A stretch of DNA of 64,000 nucleotides from Streptomyces caatingaensis. Its GTDB lineage: Bacteria; Actinomycetota; Actinomycetes; Streptomycetales; Streptomycetaceae. This document shows, in pieces, positions 35,305 to 44,923 of this stretch; the stretch's first letter is position 1; every line of letters begins with the position of its first letter. Location: contig NZ_LFXA01000009.1 of assembly GCF_001187435.1 (NCBI RefSeq), positions 434,001 to 498,000 on the forward strand, given 5' to 3'. Position numbers and translations under genes: made by a program. The notes under the pieces are model-generated. The model saw only the letters and a program-made list of their open reading frames with translations. It was not told the origin of the DNA and made no database searches.

Positions 35305-36336
35305 TCAGCTGGGCCGTTCGAAGTCGATCGTGCTGTAGGCGCGGAGCTTCGACAGCCGGTGTTCGGAGTCGATCTGCCGGATCGTCCCCGACTTCGACCG
35401 CATCACCAGGGACTGGGTGGTGGCCGTCTCGGAGCGGTAGCGCACGCCGCGCAGCAGCTCGCCGTCGGTGATGCCGGTGGCGACGAAGAACACGTTCTCC
35501 CCGCCGACCAGGTCGTCCGTCTGCAGGACGCGGTCCAGGTCGTGCCCGGCGTCGAGGGCGCGCTGCCGCTCCTCGTCGTCCTTGGGCCACAGCTTGGCCT
35601 GGATGGTGCCGCCCAGGCACTTCATCGCGCAGGCCGCGATGATGCCCTCGGGTGTGCCGCCGACGCCCAGCAGCAGGTCCACACCGGTGGCCTCGCGGGC
35701 CGCCATGATCGCGCCGGCCACGTCGCCGTCGGAGATGAACTTGATGCGGGCGCCCGCCTCGCGGATCTCCTTGACCAGGCCGTTGTGGCGGGGGCGGTCC
35801 AGGACGACGACCGTGACGTCCTCGACGGCGGAACGCTTCGCCTTGGCGATGCGGCGGATGTTCACCGCGACGGGCGCGGTGATGTCGACGAAGTCGGCGG
35901 CCTCCGGGCCGGTGACCAGCTTGTCCATGTAGAAGACCGCGGACGGGTCGAACATCGAGCCGCGGTCGGCCACGGCCATCACGGACACCGCGTTGGCCAT
36001 GCCCTTGGCCGTCAGCGTCGTGCCGTCCACCGGGTCCACGGCCACGTCGCACTCGGGGCCGGTGCCGTCGCCGACGCGCTCGCCGTTGTAGAGCATCGGC
36101 GCGTTGTCCTTCTCGCCCTCGCCGATGACGACGACGCCGTTCATCGAGACGGTGTGGATCAGCGCGCGCATGGCGCGCACGGCCGCGCCGTCCGCGCCGT
36201 TCTTGTCACCGCGGCCCACCCAGCGGCCCGAGGCCATGGCGCCCGCCTCGGTCACCCGGACCAGCTCCAGGGCGAGGTTGCGGTCCGGTGCCTCCGGGCT
36301 GACCTCGAGCTGGGACGGCAGATGATGATCGGTCAT
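35305..36336 (-). CDS. glpX: Class II fructose-1,6-bisphosphatase
   Basis: A 343-residue gluconeogenic enzyme hydrolysing fructose 1,6-bisphosphate to fructose 6-phosphate. GlpX-type metal motifs are present: GEGEKDNAPML and DVAVDPVDGTT, followed by VDLLLGVGGTPEG, which shapes the sugar-phosphate site. Actinobacteria usually rely on GlpX alone for this step. ATG 36336 is preceded by AAAGGTG on the minus strand; the open frame up to 36453 upstream lacks similarity to the family. Divergent from the DUF4245 gene. Confidence 0.95.
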   Translation of the reverse strand: MTDHHLPSQLEVSPEAPDRNLALELVRVTEAGAMASGRWVGRGDKNGADGAAVRAMRALIHTVSMNGVVVIGEGEKDNAPMLYNGERVGDGTGPECDVAVDPVDGTTLTAKGMANAVSVMAVADRGSMFDPSAVFYMDKLVTGPEAADFVDITAPVAVNIRRIAKAKRSAVEDVTVVVLDRPRHNGLVKEIREAGARIKFISDGDVAGAIMAAREATGVDLLLGVGGTPEGIIAACAMKCLGGTIQAKLWPKDDEERQRALDAGHDLDRVLQTDDLVGGENVFFVATGITDGELLRGVRYRSETATTQSLVMRSKSGTIRQIDSEHRLSKLRAYSTIDFERPS

Positions 36337-36540
36337 CGGGGCGCACCTTTCTGTACGGCGTCGGCCGTGGGGTCCCCCCGTCCCGGTGGGCCAGGGGGGT
36401 GAGGGTGCTGATGACTTTATCCGCTGATTTCGAGAATGAGCAGGGCGCCCCACGCATGAGCACCGTCAAGGCGGCCGCCGGGCCCGTTGGCCGGTTCCCG
36501 ACCCCCTCCGGCGTCGAGATCCACTCGGGCATGGGGGACG

Positions 36541-37086
36541 ATGGGGGGCGTGGCTGGCAGGAACGGTAAGAATCAGACGGTGCGGAATCTGCTGCTGTCG
36601 TTGGCGGTGGTGGTTCCGGTGGCGGGCTCGGCATGGCTCTTCCTGCCGCACGGCGGCAAGGGCGACGCGGTGAAGACGGTCGAGTACCGCGTCGCGACCG
36701 AGTCGGCGCGGCGGGCCGCGCCCTATCCGGTGCTCGCGCCGGAGGGGCTCGGCAAGGACTGGCGCGCGACGTCGGTCTGGTACAAGGAGAGCGAACGCGA
36801 GGGCAAGTACTGGCACTTGGGCTTCGTCGACCCCGACACCGAGTACGTCCAGATCGAACAGAGCGACCGCACGCGGGACTTCGCGGACGCGTCCACCCAG
36901 CACGCGCGGCGGACCGGCCGCACCGAGAAGGTCGGCGGCGTGGTCTGGCAGCGCTGGGAGGGCGACAAGTACAACGCGCTGGTGCGCGAGGAGCGCGGAG
37001 TGACGACGGTGGTCGCCGGCACGGCGTCCGACCGGCGGCTGACGGAGATGGCCGCGGCGCTGAAGGCGGGCAAGCCGAAGGGCTGA
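36541..37086 (+). CDS. DUF4245 membrane-anchored protein
   Basis: A 181-residue protein. After a basic start (GRNGKNQTVRN) comes one membrane helix, LLLSLAVVVPVAGSAWLFL. An extracytoplasmic domain follows: YPVLAPEGLGKDWRATSV, YWHLGFVDPDTEYVQIEQSD and TVVAGTASDRRLTEMAAAL. This matches the actinobacterial DUF4245 family, of unknown function and commonly next to glpX in Streptomyces and mycobacteria. Start is ATG 36541 or GTG 36550 (three codons later); the G-rich region between gives no clear choice. Confidence 0.82.
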   Translation: MGGVAGRNGKNQTVRNLLLSLAVVVPVAGSAWLFLPHGGKGDAVKTVEYRVATESARRAAPYPVLAPEGLGKDWRATSVWYKESEREGKYWHLGFVDPDTEYVQIEQSDRTRDFADASTQHARRTGRTEKVGGVVWQRWEGDKYNALVREERGVTTVVAGTASDRRLTEMAAALKAGKPKG

Positions 37087-37123
37087 CCCCGGCACCGGGA
37101 TCAGCCCTCGGGGGAGCCGGCCG

Positions 37124-37714
37124 TCAGACGACCGAGACGACCTCCTCGTAGGCCAGGCGCGGGGAGCGGGGGTAGTAGGCCTCCGCGCCCGGCTTGCCGA
37201 TGTTGACGACCATCAGCGGGGTGTGGTCGTCGTCCAGGAACTCCTTCTGGACGCCGGCGGCGTCGAAGCCGGTCATCGGGCCGGCGGCCAGGCCGAGGGC
37301 CCGGACGCCCAGGATGAAGTAGCCCGCCTGGAGCGAGGCGTTGAGCGCGGCCGAGCGCTCACGGACCGGGCGCTCGCTGAAGAACGCGTCCTTGGCCTGC
37401 GGGAAGGCCGGGAACAGCTGGGGGAGCTCCTCGTGGAACTCGTTGTCCGCGGCGAGGATCGCGACCAGCGGGGCGGTGCGGGTCTTGGCCTTGTTGCCGT
37501 CCGACATGTGCGCGACGAGGCGCTCGCGGGCCTCCTCGGTGCGGACGAGGACGATCCGCAGCGGCGACTGGTTGAACGCGGTGGGCGCGAGCTTGATCAG
37601 GTCGTAGAGCGCCTGCATCTGCTCGTCGGACACCGGCTCGTCGGTGAAGGTGTTGGCCGTGTGGGCCTCACGGAAGAGGAGGTCCTGGGCGGCGGTGTCG
37701 AGGGCGAGGGACAT
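37124..37714 (-). CDS. Nitroreductase-family protein, malonic semialdehyde reductase (RutE-like)
   Basis: A 196-residue FMN-dependent oxidoreductase. FMN-contact and dimer motifs seen: EAHTANTFTDEPVSDEQM, LAPTAFNQSPLRIVLVRT and LGLAAGPMTGFDAAG. Length and motifs resemble RutE/HadB-type reductases, which reduce malonic semialdehyde to 3-hydroxypropionate or nitro and quinone compounds; no rut genes are nearby, so the substrate is open. ATG 37714 follows AAGGTCACC on the minus strand. A symmetric A/T-rich element sits just upstream. Confidence 0.85.
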   Translation of the reverse strand: MSLALDTAAQDLLFREAHTANTFTDEPVSDEQMQALYDLIKLAPTAFNQSPLRIVLVRTEEARERLVAHMSDGNKAKTRTAPLVAILAADNEFHEELPQLFPAFPQAKDAFFSERPVRERSAALNASLQAGYFILGVRALGLAAGPMTGFDAAGVQKEFLDDDHTPLMVVNIGKPGAEAYYPRSPRLAYEEVVSVV

Positions 37715-37782
37715 GGGGGGTGACCTTCTTCGTCTTGCGGTGGTTCTGTGGCCGGCCAAGCACCACCGTACTGCAAGGTATG

Positions 37783-37804
37783 TGAAGATTCAACTGAAAC
37801 TTCA
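37783..37804. promoter_or_regulatory. Candidate operator upstream of the nitroreductase
   Basis: TGAAG (37783-37787) and CTTCA (37800-37804) form an inverted repeat with 12-nt spacing, overlapping two TTCAA words (37789 and 37801 onward). It is one of few A/T-rich spots nearby and lies about 70 nt upstream of the start codon. HxlR- or MarR-type regulators often control such reductases; none is adjacent. Confidence 0.4.
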
Positions 37805-37828
37805 ATCAAACCGCCTGCACCCCTGGTG

Positions 37829-38068
37829 TCAGTCCTCCTGCCCGGCCTCCTCCGCCAGCGCCGCGTCCAGCCGCGCCCGGGCGCCCTCCAGCCAGTGCCG
37901 GCACACCTTGGCCAGCTCCTCGCCGCGCTCCCACAGGGCCAGGGACTCCTCCAGCGTCTGCCCGCCCGTCTCCAGCCGGCGGACCACCTCGATCAGCTCG
38001 TCCCGCGCCTGCTCGTAGCCGAGCGTCGTCCGCTCCTGTGCCTGGGCCCCGTCGGTGTTGTTCGCCAT
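37829..38068 (-). CDS. xseB: Exodeoxyribonuclease VII small subunit
   Basis: A 79-residue helical protein with the XseB pattern TLGYEQARDELIEVVRRLETGGQTLEESLALWERGEELAKVC. Several copies bind the XseA subunit to make the enzyme that degrades single-stranded DNA from both ends in mismatch and damage repair. It follows xseA by 22 nt on the same strand, so the two are co-transcribed and matched in amount. ATG 38068. Confidence 0.93.
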   Translation of the reverse strand: MANNTDGAQAQERTTLGYEQARDELIEVVRRLETGGQTLEESLALWERGEELAKVCRHWLEGARARLDAALAEEAGQED

Positions 38069-38090
38069 GCCGACCAGCGTAGGGCCTGGC

Positions 38091-39311
38091 CTACGCCGCC
38101 CCGCCGGCCACGGCCCGCACCGTGAACCCGCCCTCCGCGACCCGCGCCCGCAGCTCCTCGTCCGCTCCGACCTCGGCGGGGGAGCGGACCACCGAGCCGT
38201 CCGCGTGCTGGAGCACCGCGTAGCCGCGGCGCAGCGTCGCCGCCGGGGAGAGGCCGACGACGCGGGCGTGGGTGTGCGTCAGCTCGGAGTCGGCCCGGTC
38301 CAGCAGGTGCCCGAACGTCCGCCGGCCGCGCGCCAGCAGCGCCTCGACCTGCTCCTCCCGCTCCTCGACCATCCGCTGCGGGCGCTCGAAGCACGGCCGC
38401 GCCCGGACGGAGGCCAGCCCGCGCTCCTCGCGGTCGAGCAGCGCGGTGACGGCCCGCAGCGCGCGGTCGCGGAGCTGTCCGACGCGGGTCAGCTCCTCGC
38501 CGACGTCCGGCACGACGCGCTTGGCCGCGTCGGTGGGGGTGGAGGCGCGCAGGTCGGCGACCAGGTCCAGGAGGGGCGCGTCGGGTTCGTGGCCGATGGC
38601 CGACACGACGGGGGTGCGGCAGGCGGCCACGGCGCGGACGAGCTCCTCGTCCGAGAACGGCAGCAGGTCCTCGACGCTGCCGCCGCCGCGGGCGACGACG
38701 ATCACGTCCACGCCGTCGTGCGCGTCCAGCTCCCGGACCGCCTCGATGACGCGCGGCACCGCGTGCACGCCCTGGACGGGCACGTTGCGCACCTCGAAGC
38801 GGACGGCGGGCCAGCGGTGCCGCGCGTTCTCCAGCACGTCGCGCTCCGCCGCCGAGGCGCGGCCGCAGACGAGGCCGATCAGCTGCGGCAGGAACGGGAG
38901 CGGCCGCTTGCGGTCCGCCGCGAACAGGCCCTCCGCGGCGAGCTGCTTCTTCAGCCGCTCCAGGCGGGCGAGCAGCTCCCCGACGCCCACCGGGCGGATC
39001 TCCGCCGCGCGCAGCGAGAGCGAGCCGCGGGGCGCGTACCACTCGGGCTTGGCGTGCACGACGACCCGCGCGCCCTCCGCGACGACGTCGGCGACCTGGT
39101 CGAAGACGGCGCGGTAGCAGGTGACGGAGAGGGAGATGTCGTGCGACGGGTCGCGCAGCGTCAGGAAGACGACCCCCGCCCCCGGGCGGCGGGAGAGCTG
39201 GGTGATCTGCCCCTCCACCCACACCGCTCCGAGCCGGTCGATCCAGCCGCCGATCAGCCGGGACACCTGACCGACGGGGAGGGGGGCCTCGGGAGTGGTG
39301 GAGAGCGCCAT
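38091..39311 (-). CDS. xseA: Exodeoxyribonuclease VII large subunit
   Basis: A 406-residue nuclease subunit. The N-terminal OB-fold (about 10-105: PVGQVSRLIGGWIDRLGAVWVEGQIT, FLTLRDPSHDISLSV) binds single-stranded DNA. The catalytic domain carries VIVVARGGGSVEDLLPFSDEELVRAV and SAIGHEPDAPLLDLVADLRASTPTDAA. A helical region and the C-terminal RGYAVLQHADGSVV segment follow. ATG 39311 is preferred over the 425-codon frame because the extra N-terminus is not OB-like. First gene of the xseA-xseB pair. Confidence 0.95.
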   Translation of the reverse strand: MALSTTPEAPLPVGQVSRLIGGWIDRLGAVWVEGQITQLSRRPGAGVVFLTLRDPSHDISLSVTCYRAVFDQVADVVAEGARVVVHAKPEWYAPRGSLSLRAAEIRPVGVGELLARLERLKKQLAAEGLFAADRKRPLPFLPQLIGLVCGRASAAERDVLENARHRWPAVRFEVRNVPVQGVHAVPRVIEAVRELDAHDGVDVIVVARGGGSVEDLLPFSDEELVRAVAACRTPVVSAIGHEPDAPLLDLVADLRASTPTDAAKRVVPDVGEELTRVGQLRDRALRAVTALLDREERGLASVRARPCFERPQRMVEEREEQVEALLARGRRTFGHLLDRADSELTHTHARVVGLSPAATLRRGYAVLQHADGSVVRSPAEVGADEELRARVAEGGFTVRAVAGGAA

Positions 39312-39374
39312 GCGGTCGAGGGTAGTGGGGGTGGGGCGGTGGCCCCTCCGGGGGAGGGCCGGGGGCACCGACGA

Positions 39375-40715
39375 CTACCGCCCCCGGCGCACCCCGGCCA
39401 CCCCCAACCCCACCCCCAGCCACACCGCCCCCACCACCTGCGCCGCCCCCGCCGCCTTCGCGATCACGGCGGCCACCACCCCCACCCCCACCAGCGGCAC
39501 CAGCACATGCCGGACGAAATCGGCCCCCCGCCACTCCCCCCGCCGCACCACGAACCACCCGAACACCGACGCATGCAGCAGCCCGAACGCCACCAGCGCC
39601 CCCACATCCACCACCGACACCAGCCGGTCCAGCCCGTCGTCCCGCCGGGCCGCCCACACCGCCGCGCAGCAAGTGATCACCGCCGAGGCGAGCACGGCCC
39701 GCCGGGGCACGCCCGAGCCGCGGTCCACCTTCGCCAGCAGGCCGGGCAGCCGCCGGTCGCGGGCCATCGCGAAGAGGAGCCGCCCCGCCGCCGCCTGCCC
39801 GGCCAGGGCCGCGAACGCCGCGCCCCCCGCCTTGCTCGCCGCGACCAGGTCGTGCAGCCACCGCCCGCCGGCCGCGTCCACGGTGTCGTAGAACGCCGCC
39901 CCCTGCGCGGCCGGCCGCGCGGCCAGCTCCGCCGCGGACACCGGCGTCAACAGCGCCGCCAGATACGTCTGGAGGACGAAGAGCACGCCCGTCACCACCA
40001 GGCACGTCAGCACCGCCCGCGCCACCCGCCCCGGCCCGCCCGCCGACTCCTCCGCGAACGCGGCGATCGCGTCGAAGCCCAGATAGGACAGCACCGCGAC
40101 CGACACCGCCGTCAGCACCGCGCCCGCCGGGAAGCCCCCCTGCCCGGTGAACGGCTCCGTCCACCCCCGCCGCGGCCCGTCCGCCACCAGCGCGTACGCC
40201 GCCACGGCCACGAAGACCAGCAGCACCGCCACCTCCACCGCCAGCACCACGAACCCGGCCAGCGCGGCCACCCGGACCCCCGACAGGTTCAGCCCGGTCG
40301 TCACCACGACGGCGGTCGCGGTCCACACCCACGCGGGCACGGCCGGGACGAGCGCGTGCATCGCGATGCCCGAGAAGAGGTACGCCACCGCGGGGATGAG
40401 CAGGTAGTCCAGCATCGCCATCCACCCCGCCACGAACCCCGCCCCCTCGCCGAGGCCCACCCGCGCGTAGGTGTAGACGGAGCCGGCCTGCGGCGCGACC
40501 CGCACCATCCGCGCGTACGCGTACGCGGTGAACCCCATCGCCACCGTCGCCACCACGTACACCAGCGCCACCGCCCCGCGCGCCGTGGCGAGGAGCGTGC
40601 CGAAGACGCCGACCGGCGCCATCGGGGCGATGAACAGCAGCCCGTAGACGACGAGGTCCCGGAAGGACAGGGCGCGCCGGAGCGTGCCGTCCCCGGCGAC
40701 GGGCGGTGCGGACAT
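39375..40715 (-). CDS. APC-superfamily amino acid permease
   Basis: A 446-residue integral membrane protein with about 12 hydrophobic helices. The N-terminal signature FRDLVVYGLLFIAPMAPVGVFG and the first-half motif SVAVLSYLGFDAIAAFAEESAGG are typical of amino acid-polyamine-cation transporters (proton-coupled importers or exchangers). Substrate cannot be read from sequence. ATG 40715 follows GAGGAGGG on the minus strand. It is transcribed away from ispH, with a 108-bp divergent spacer. Confidence 0.85.
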   Translation of the reverse strand: MSAPPVAGDGTLRRALSFRDLVVYGLLFIAPMAPVGVFGTLLATARGAVALVYVVATVAMGFTAYAYARMVRVAPQAGSVYTYARVGLGEGAGFVAGWMAMLDYLLIPAVAYLFSGIAMHALVPAVPAWVWTATAVVVTTGLNLSGVRVAALAGFVVLAVEVAVLLVFVAVAAYALVADGPRRGWTEPFTGQGGFPAGAVLTAVSVAVLSYLGFDAIAAFAEESAGGPGRVARAVLTCLVVTGVLFVLQTYLAALLTPVSAAELAARPAAQGAAFYDTVDAAGGRWLHDLVAASKAGGAAFAALAGQAAAGRLLFAMARDRRLPGLLAKVDRGSGVPRRAVLASAVITCCAAVWAARRDDGLDRLVSVVDVGALVAFGLLHASVFGWFVVRRGEWRGADFVRHVLVPLVGVGVVAAVIAKAAGAAQVVGAVWLGVGLGVAGVRRGR

Positions 40716-40810
40716 GCGGCCCTCCTCAGCTCGTTCCCGCCGCGGACGTCCGGCCAGTATTCGGCCCGGACCCGGGCGGGGAGCCAGGACGCGCCGTGGC
40801 CGTCGGCCCG

Positions 40811-40816
40811 TACGAT
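40811..40816 (+). promoter_or_regulatory. -10 box of leaderless ispH
   Basis: TACGAT at 40811-40816 lies 7 nt before the ATG at 40824, the spacing of a -10 box to a transcription start point. The transcript would begin at the start codon. No ribosome site is present. Confidence 0.65.
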
Positions 40817-40823
40817 GGACCGC

Positions 40824-41813
40824 ATGACTGCAACCCGCGCTCGCAAGGTCCTGCTCGCCGCCCCCCGTGGCTACTGCGCGGGTGTGGACCGTGCCGTGAT
40901 CGCCGTCGAGAAGGCCCTGGAGCAGTACGGCGCGCCGGTGTACGTACGCCATGAGATCGTCCACAACAAGTACGTGGTCAAGACCCTGGAGAAGAAGGGC
41001 GCGATCTTCGTCGAGGAGACGGCGGAGGTCCCCGAGGGCAACATCGTGATCTTCTCGGCGCACGGGGTGGCCCCGGTCGTCCACGAGGAGGCCCGGCGCG
41101 GCAGGCTGGCGACGATCGACGCGACGTGCCCGCTGGTGACGAAGGTCCACAAGGAGGCCGTCCGGTTCGCCAAGGAGGACTACGACATCCTCCTGATCGG
41201 CCACGAGGGCCACGAGGAGGTCATCGGCACCTCCGGCGAGGCCCCCGACCACATCCAGCTGGTCGACGGCCCCGACGACGTCGCGAACGTCGAGGTCCGC
41301 GACCCCGACAAGGTCGTCTGGCTCTCCCAGACCACCCTCTCCGTGGACGAGACGATGGAGACCGTCGGCGCCCTGAAGAACAAGTTCCCCAACCTGCTCT
41401 CGCCGCCCTCGGACGACATCTGCTACGCCACGCAGAACCGGCAGACCGCGGTGAAGAAGATGGGCGCCGCGGCCGACCTGGTCATCGTCGTCGGTTCGAA
41501 GAACTCCTCCAACTCCGTGCGCCTGGTCGAGGTCGCCCTCGGCGCCGGCGCCAAGGACGCCCACCTCGTCGACTACGCCGAGGAGATCGACGAGGCGTGG
41601 CTGGAGGGCGTCGGCACCGTCGGCGTCACCTCCGGCGCCTCCGTCCCCGAGATCCTCGTCGAGGGCGTCCTGGAGTGGCTCGCGGCCCGCGGCTACGACG
41701 ACGTCGAGACCGTGACCGCCGCCGAGGAGTCCATCACCTTCTCCCTCCCCAAGGAGCTCCGCCGCGACCTGCGCGCGGAGGCCGCCGCCGCGGTCGACGC
41801 CGCCGAGGGGTGA
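40824..41813 (+). CDS. ispH: 4-hydroxy-3-methylbut-2-enyl diphosphate reductase (IspH/LytB)
   Basis: A 329-residue Fe-S enzyme, last step of the MEP pathway, making IPP and DMAPP. The three cluster cysteines are in GYCAGVDRA, IDATCPLVTKVH and ICYATQNRQ. The conserved HGVAP His and TSGASVPE motif are present. It feeds isoprenoid synthesis, including the cis-prenyltransferase at 2138. ATG 40824 has no ribosome site but a TACGAT -10 box 7 nt upstream, indicating leaderless translation; an ATG three codons earlier (40815) overlaps that box. Confidence 0.95.
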   Translation: MTATRARKVLLAAPRGYCAGVDRAVIAVEKALEQYGAPVYVRHEIVHNKYVVKTLEKKGAIFVEETAEVPEGNIVIFSAHGVAPVVHEEARRGRLATIDATCPLVTKVHKEAVRFAKEDYDILLIGHEGHEEVIGTSGEAPDHIQLVDGPDDVANVEVRDPDKVVWLSQTTLSVDETMETVGALKNKFPNLLSPPSDDICYATQNRQTAVKKMGAAADLVIVVGSKNSSNSVRLVEVALGAGAKDAHLVDYAEEIDEAWLEGVGTVGVTSGASVPEILVEGVLEWLAARGYDDVETVTAAEESITFSLPKELRRDLRAEAAAAVDAAEG

Positions 41814-41830
41814 GCCGGGCCTTCCGCCCT

Positions 41831-41836
41831 TAGCGT
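41831..41836 (+). promoter_or_regulatory. Probable -10 box of leaderless ppgK
   Basis: TAGCGT at 41831-41836 lies 7 nt before ATG 41844, matching the arrangement at ispH and the DUF1707 gene. It is only 17 nt after the ispH stop codon, so ppgK may have its own promoter. Confidence 0.5.
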
Positions 41837-41843
41837 GGTCGCC

Positions 41844-42608
41844 ATGGACGCATTCGGTGTGGACATCGGCGGATCCGGGATCAAGGGCGCCCCGGTCGAC
41901 CTGGCGGGCGGCGCCCTCGCGGCGGAGCGCCACAAGGTGCTCACCCCGCAGCCGGCGACCCCCGACGCGGTCGCGGACCGGGTCAAGGAGGTCGTGGACC
42001 ACTTCGGCTGGTCCGGCCGTCCGGTCGGGGCGACCTTCCCGGGCGTCGTCGTGGGCGGTACCACCCGCACGGCCGCCAATGTCGACAAGGGCTGGATCGG
42101 CCTGGACGCCGCCGCCCTGATCGGCGAGCGGATCGGCGCCCCGGTGACCCTGCTCAACGACGCGGACGCGGCCGGCGTCGCCGAGATGACCTTCGGCGCC
42201 GGGCGGGGCCGCATGGGCACGGTCGTCGTGCTCACCTTCGGCACGGGCATCGGCAGCGCCGTCTTCACCGGCGGCCGGCTCGTCCCCAACACCGAGCTGG
42301 GCCACCTGGAGCTGAACGGGCACGACGCGGAGACCCGGGCGTCCTCGCGGGCCAAGGAGGACGGGGACCTGACCTGGGCGCGCTGGGCGCGCCGGGTGCA
42401 GAAGTACCTGCGGTACGTGGAGGGGCTGTTCTCGCCGGAGCTCTTCGTCATCGGCGGCGGCGTGAGCCGCAAGGCGGACAAGTTCCTGCCGCTGATCCAG
42501 GGCGTCAGCGCCGAGATCGTGCCTGCTCGGCTGGAGAACAACGCGGGGATCGTGGGGGCCGCGATGGCCGCTTCCGCTGCTGCGACCGGACCAGCCGGCG
42601 GTGTCTGA
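41844..42608 (+). CDS. ppgK: Polyphosphate glucokinase (ROK family)
   Basis: A 254-residue cytosolic kinase that phosphorylates glucose with inorganic polyphosphate (or ATP). Motifs seen: FGVDIGGSGIKGAPVD (phosphate 1), LNDADAAGVAEM with the catalytic Asp, VVLTFGTGIGSAVF (phosphate 2) and LGHLELNGHDAE, as in mycobacterial PPGK. Follows ispH with a 30-nt gap. An in-frame GTG/ATG start three codons earlier (41835) lies in the -10 box. Its last 104 bp overlap the 3' end of the convergent DUF6542 gene. Confidence 0.93.
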   Translation: MDAFGVDIGGSGIKGAPVDLAGGALAAERHKVLTPQPATPDAVADRVKEVVDHFGWSGRPVGATFPGVVVGGTTRTAANVDKGWIGLDAAALIGERIGAPVTLLNDADAAGVAEMTFGAGRGRMGTVVVLTFGTGIGSAVFTGGRLVPNTELGHLELNGHDAETRASSRAKEDGDLTWARWARRVQKYLRYVEGLFSPELFVIGGGVSRKADKFLPLIQGVSAEIVPARLENNAGIVGAAMAASAAATGPAGGV

Positions 42609-43119
42609 CCAGCGACACCCGGCGGACGAGTGTGATCAGGCCGGCCAGCAGCGTCCCCGCGTACAGCCAGGGGGCCTGCAGGGACAGAAAGCTGACCAGG
42701 CCCATCGCCCGGCCGGTCAGCCCGCCGGCCCCGCCGACGACCGGCAGCGCCCCCACGGCGAAGGCGATGGGCACGGCCACGGGCGCGGCCACCAGCTCGG
42801 CGGGCCGCACGGACAGGGCGCAGACCGCGCAGCACAGGACGTAGAACGCCCCGTACAGCGCCGGTGAGCCATGGGCCGCCACGGCGTCCAGCTCGCCGGC
42901 CCCCAGCATCGCGAGGGTGGTGAGCAGGCCGTTGCCCAGCCCCGTCAGCCGCAGGTCCTGCGTCCGCCGCAGCGCGCGGGCCACGGGGCGCGGGGAGCGC
43001 CCCGGGCGGGCCCGGCCGGCCGGCGGCCCGCCGTCCTGCCCCAGGGGGGCGGCGGGCCGGGGCACCGGGGCCGCGCGGCGGACCTTGTGCTGGGAGATGC
43101 GTGCACCGGGTTGCTCCAC
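42505..43119 (-). CDS. DUF6542 membrane protein
   Basis: A 204-residue protein. A basic Pro/Arg-rich N-terminus of about 55 residues precedes four hydrophobic helices: LTGLGNGLLTTLAMLGAGEL, ALYGAFYVLCCAVCALSV, LVAAPVAVPIAFAVGALPV and APWLYAGTLLAGLITLV. A very basic C-terminal tail follows (RRHRRLVRSQQRKRPSRP type). This layout fits the Streptomyces DUF6542 family, function unknown. The C-terminal 35 codons overlap the end of ppgK on the opposite strand by 104 bp, which is large for real convergent genes and may reflect an extended tail here. GTG 43119 start. Confidence 0.75.
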   Translation of the reverse strand: MEQPGARISQHKVRRAAPVPRPAAPLGQDGGPPAGRARPGRSPRPVARALRRTQDLRLTGLGNGLLTTLAMLGAGELDAVAAHGSPALYGAFYVLCCAVCALSVRPAELVAAPVAVPIAFAVGALPVVGGAGGLTGRAMGLVSFLSLQAPWLYAGTLLAGLITLVRRVSLVRHRRLVRSQQRKRPSRPPRSPRCSPAEQARSRR

Positions 43120-43270
43120 CCGACCAAACTAGGTCGAGGAGCGCCGCGAATCCGGCGTTGGACACGCCCTTTGCCCCGCCTCGGCCGTTCGTTCGAGCGG
43201 TGTCGGTCGCACCGTGCGGGAGCCCCGTAAACTGGTTGACCGCCCCGCTCTCACTACAGGAAGTCGTCAC

Positions 43271-44359
<1,089 letters not shown>

Positions 44360-44409
44360 CGGCTGACATATCACCACGTCGCTAATCTGGCAAACATGCA
44401 GGTCAGAGA

Positions 44410-44446
44410 GGGTTCGACCCTTCGGGGTCGGGCCCTTAATTTTTTC
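44410..44446 (+). terminator. Intrinsic terminator after ychF
   Basis: GGGTTCGACCC (44410-44420) pairs with GGGTCGGGCCC (44425-44435) around TTCG, with wobble pairs, then TTAATTTTTTC. Strong Rho-independent form, unusual in this genome for its long T-run. Confidence 0.88.
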
Positions 44447-44459
44447 CCGTGGCGGGACG

Positions 44460-44559
44460 GTGCTGGGATGGCTGACCCCTCGTCACCTGTCATCACCCCT
44501 GCTCATCCCTACCGTGCTGGGATCGTGCTGGGATGGGATGGGGATGCCCGTGCTGGGAT
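44460..44559 (+). repeat. Four GTGCTGGGAT iterons at the left island end
   Basis: GTGCTGGGAT occurs at 44460-44469, 44514-44523, 44525-44534 and 44550-44559, all in the same orientation. The second and third are 11 bp apart. Related copies (GTGCTGGAAT, GTGCTGGGATG) lie at 60694-60715 just inside the right repeat. The layout resembles recombinase arm-type sites or replication iterons. Confidence 0.7.
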
Positions 44560-44638
44560 TTGCGCGAGCGGGGCGCTGGCCGAGTGTGAAGGTAGTGCGG
44601 ACGTGGCGCTTTTCCTACTCGTTTGACACAATCGGGGT

Positions 44639-44923
44639 ATGGCTGAGGCGACGTACAGCATCGGGGAAGGTCCGGCGACGCGGGTGAGCTTGTCACTGCC
44701 GGAGGGGACCGCGGAGGCGATCCGGGCGAGGGTGGGGAAGCGGGAGTTCTCCGCGTTCATCGCCGAGGCGGTCGAGCGTGAGCTGCGCGGGCAGGTCCTG
44801 GACGAGTACTTGGCGGACTACGAGAGCCGCAAGGGGCCGGTCTCCGAGCCGGCTCGTCAGCGGGCGCGACAGGTCTTCGACGAGGTGTTCGCCGAGGAGG
44901 CCGAGTGGCCCGCCGCAGGCTGA
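44639..44923 (+). CDS. Antitoxin, ribbon-helix-helix type (partner of PIN toxin)
   Basis: A 94-residue protein. TRVSLSLPEGTAEAIRARVGKREFSAFIAEAVERELRGQVLDEYL has the β-strand then two-helix pattern of CopG/RHH antitoxins, with an acidic C-terminal tail (VFDEVFAEEAEW) that would wrap the toxin. Its 3' end overlaps the downstream PIN gene by 19 bp, typical of VapBC pairs. ATG 44639 lacks a ribosome site; a CACAAT hexamer 6 nt upstream suggests leaderless expression. It is the first gene of the island after ychF and could stabilise it. Confidence 0.85.
   Translation: MAEATYSIGEGPATRVSLSLPEGTAEAIRARVGKREFSAFIAEAVERELRGQVLDEYLADYESRKGPVSEPARQRARQVFDEVFAEEAEWPAAG

Noticed and set aside
44405..44436. 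tRNA T-arm remnant (GGGTTCGACCC) after ychF
   Set aside because: The TTCGA loop is suggestive, but the segment is fully explained as a terminator stem with TTCG loop and T-run, and no other tRNA arm is present.
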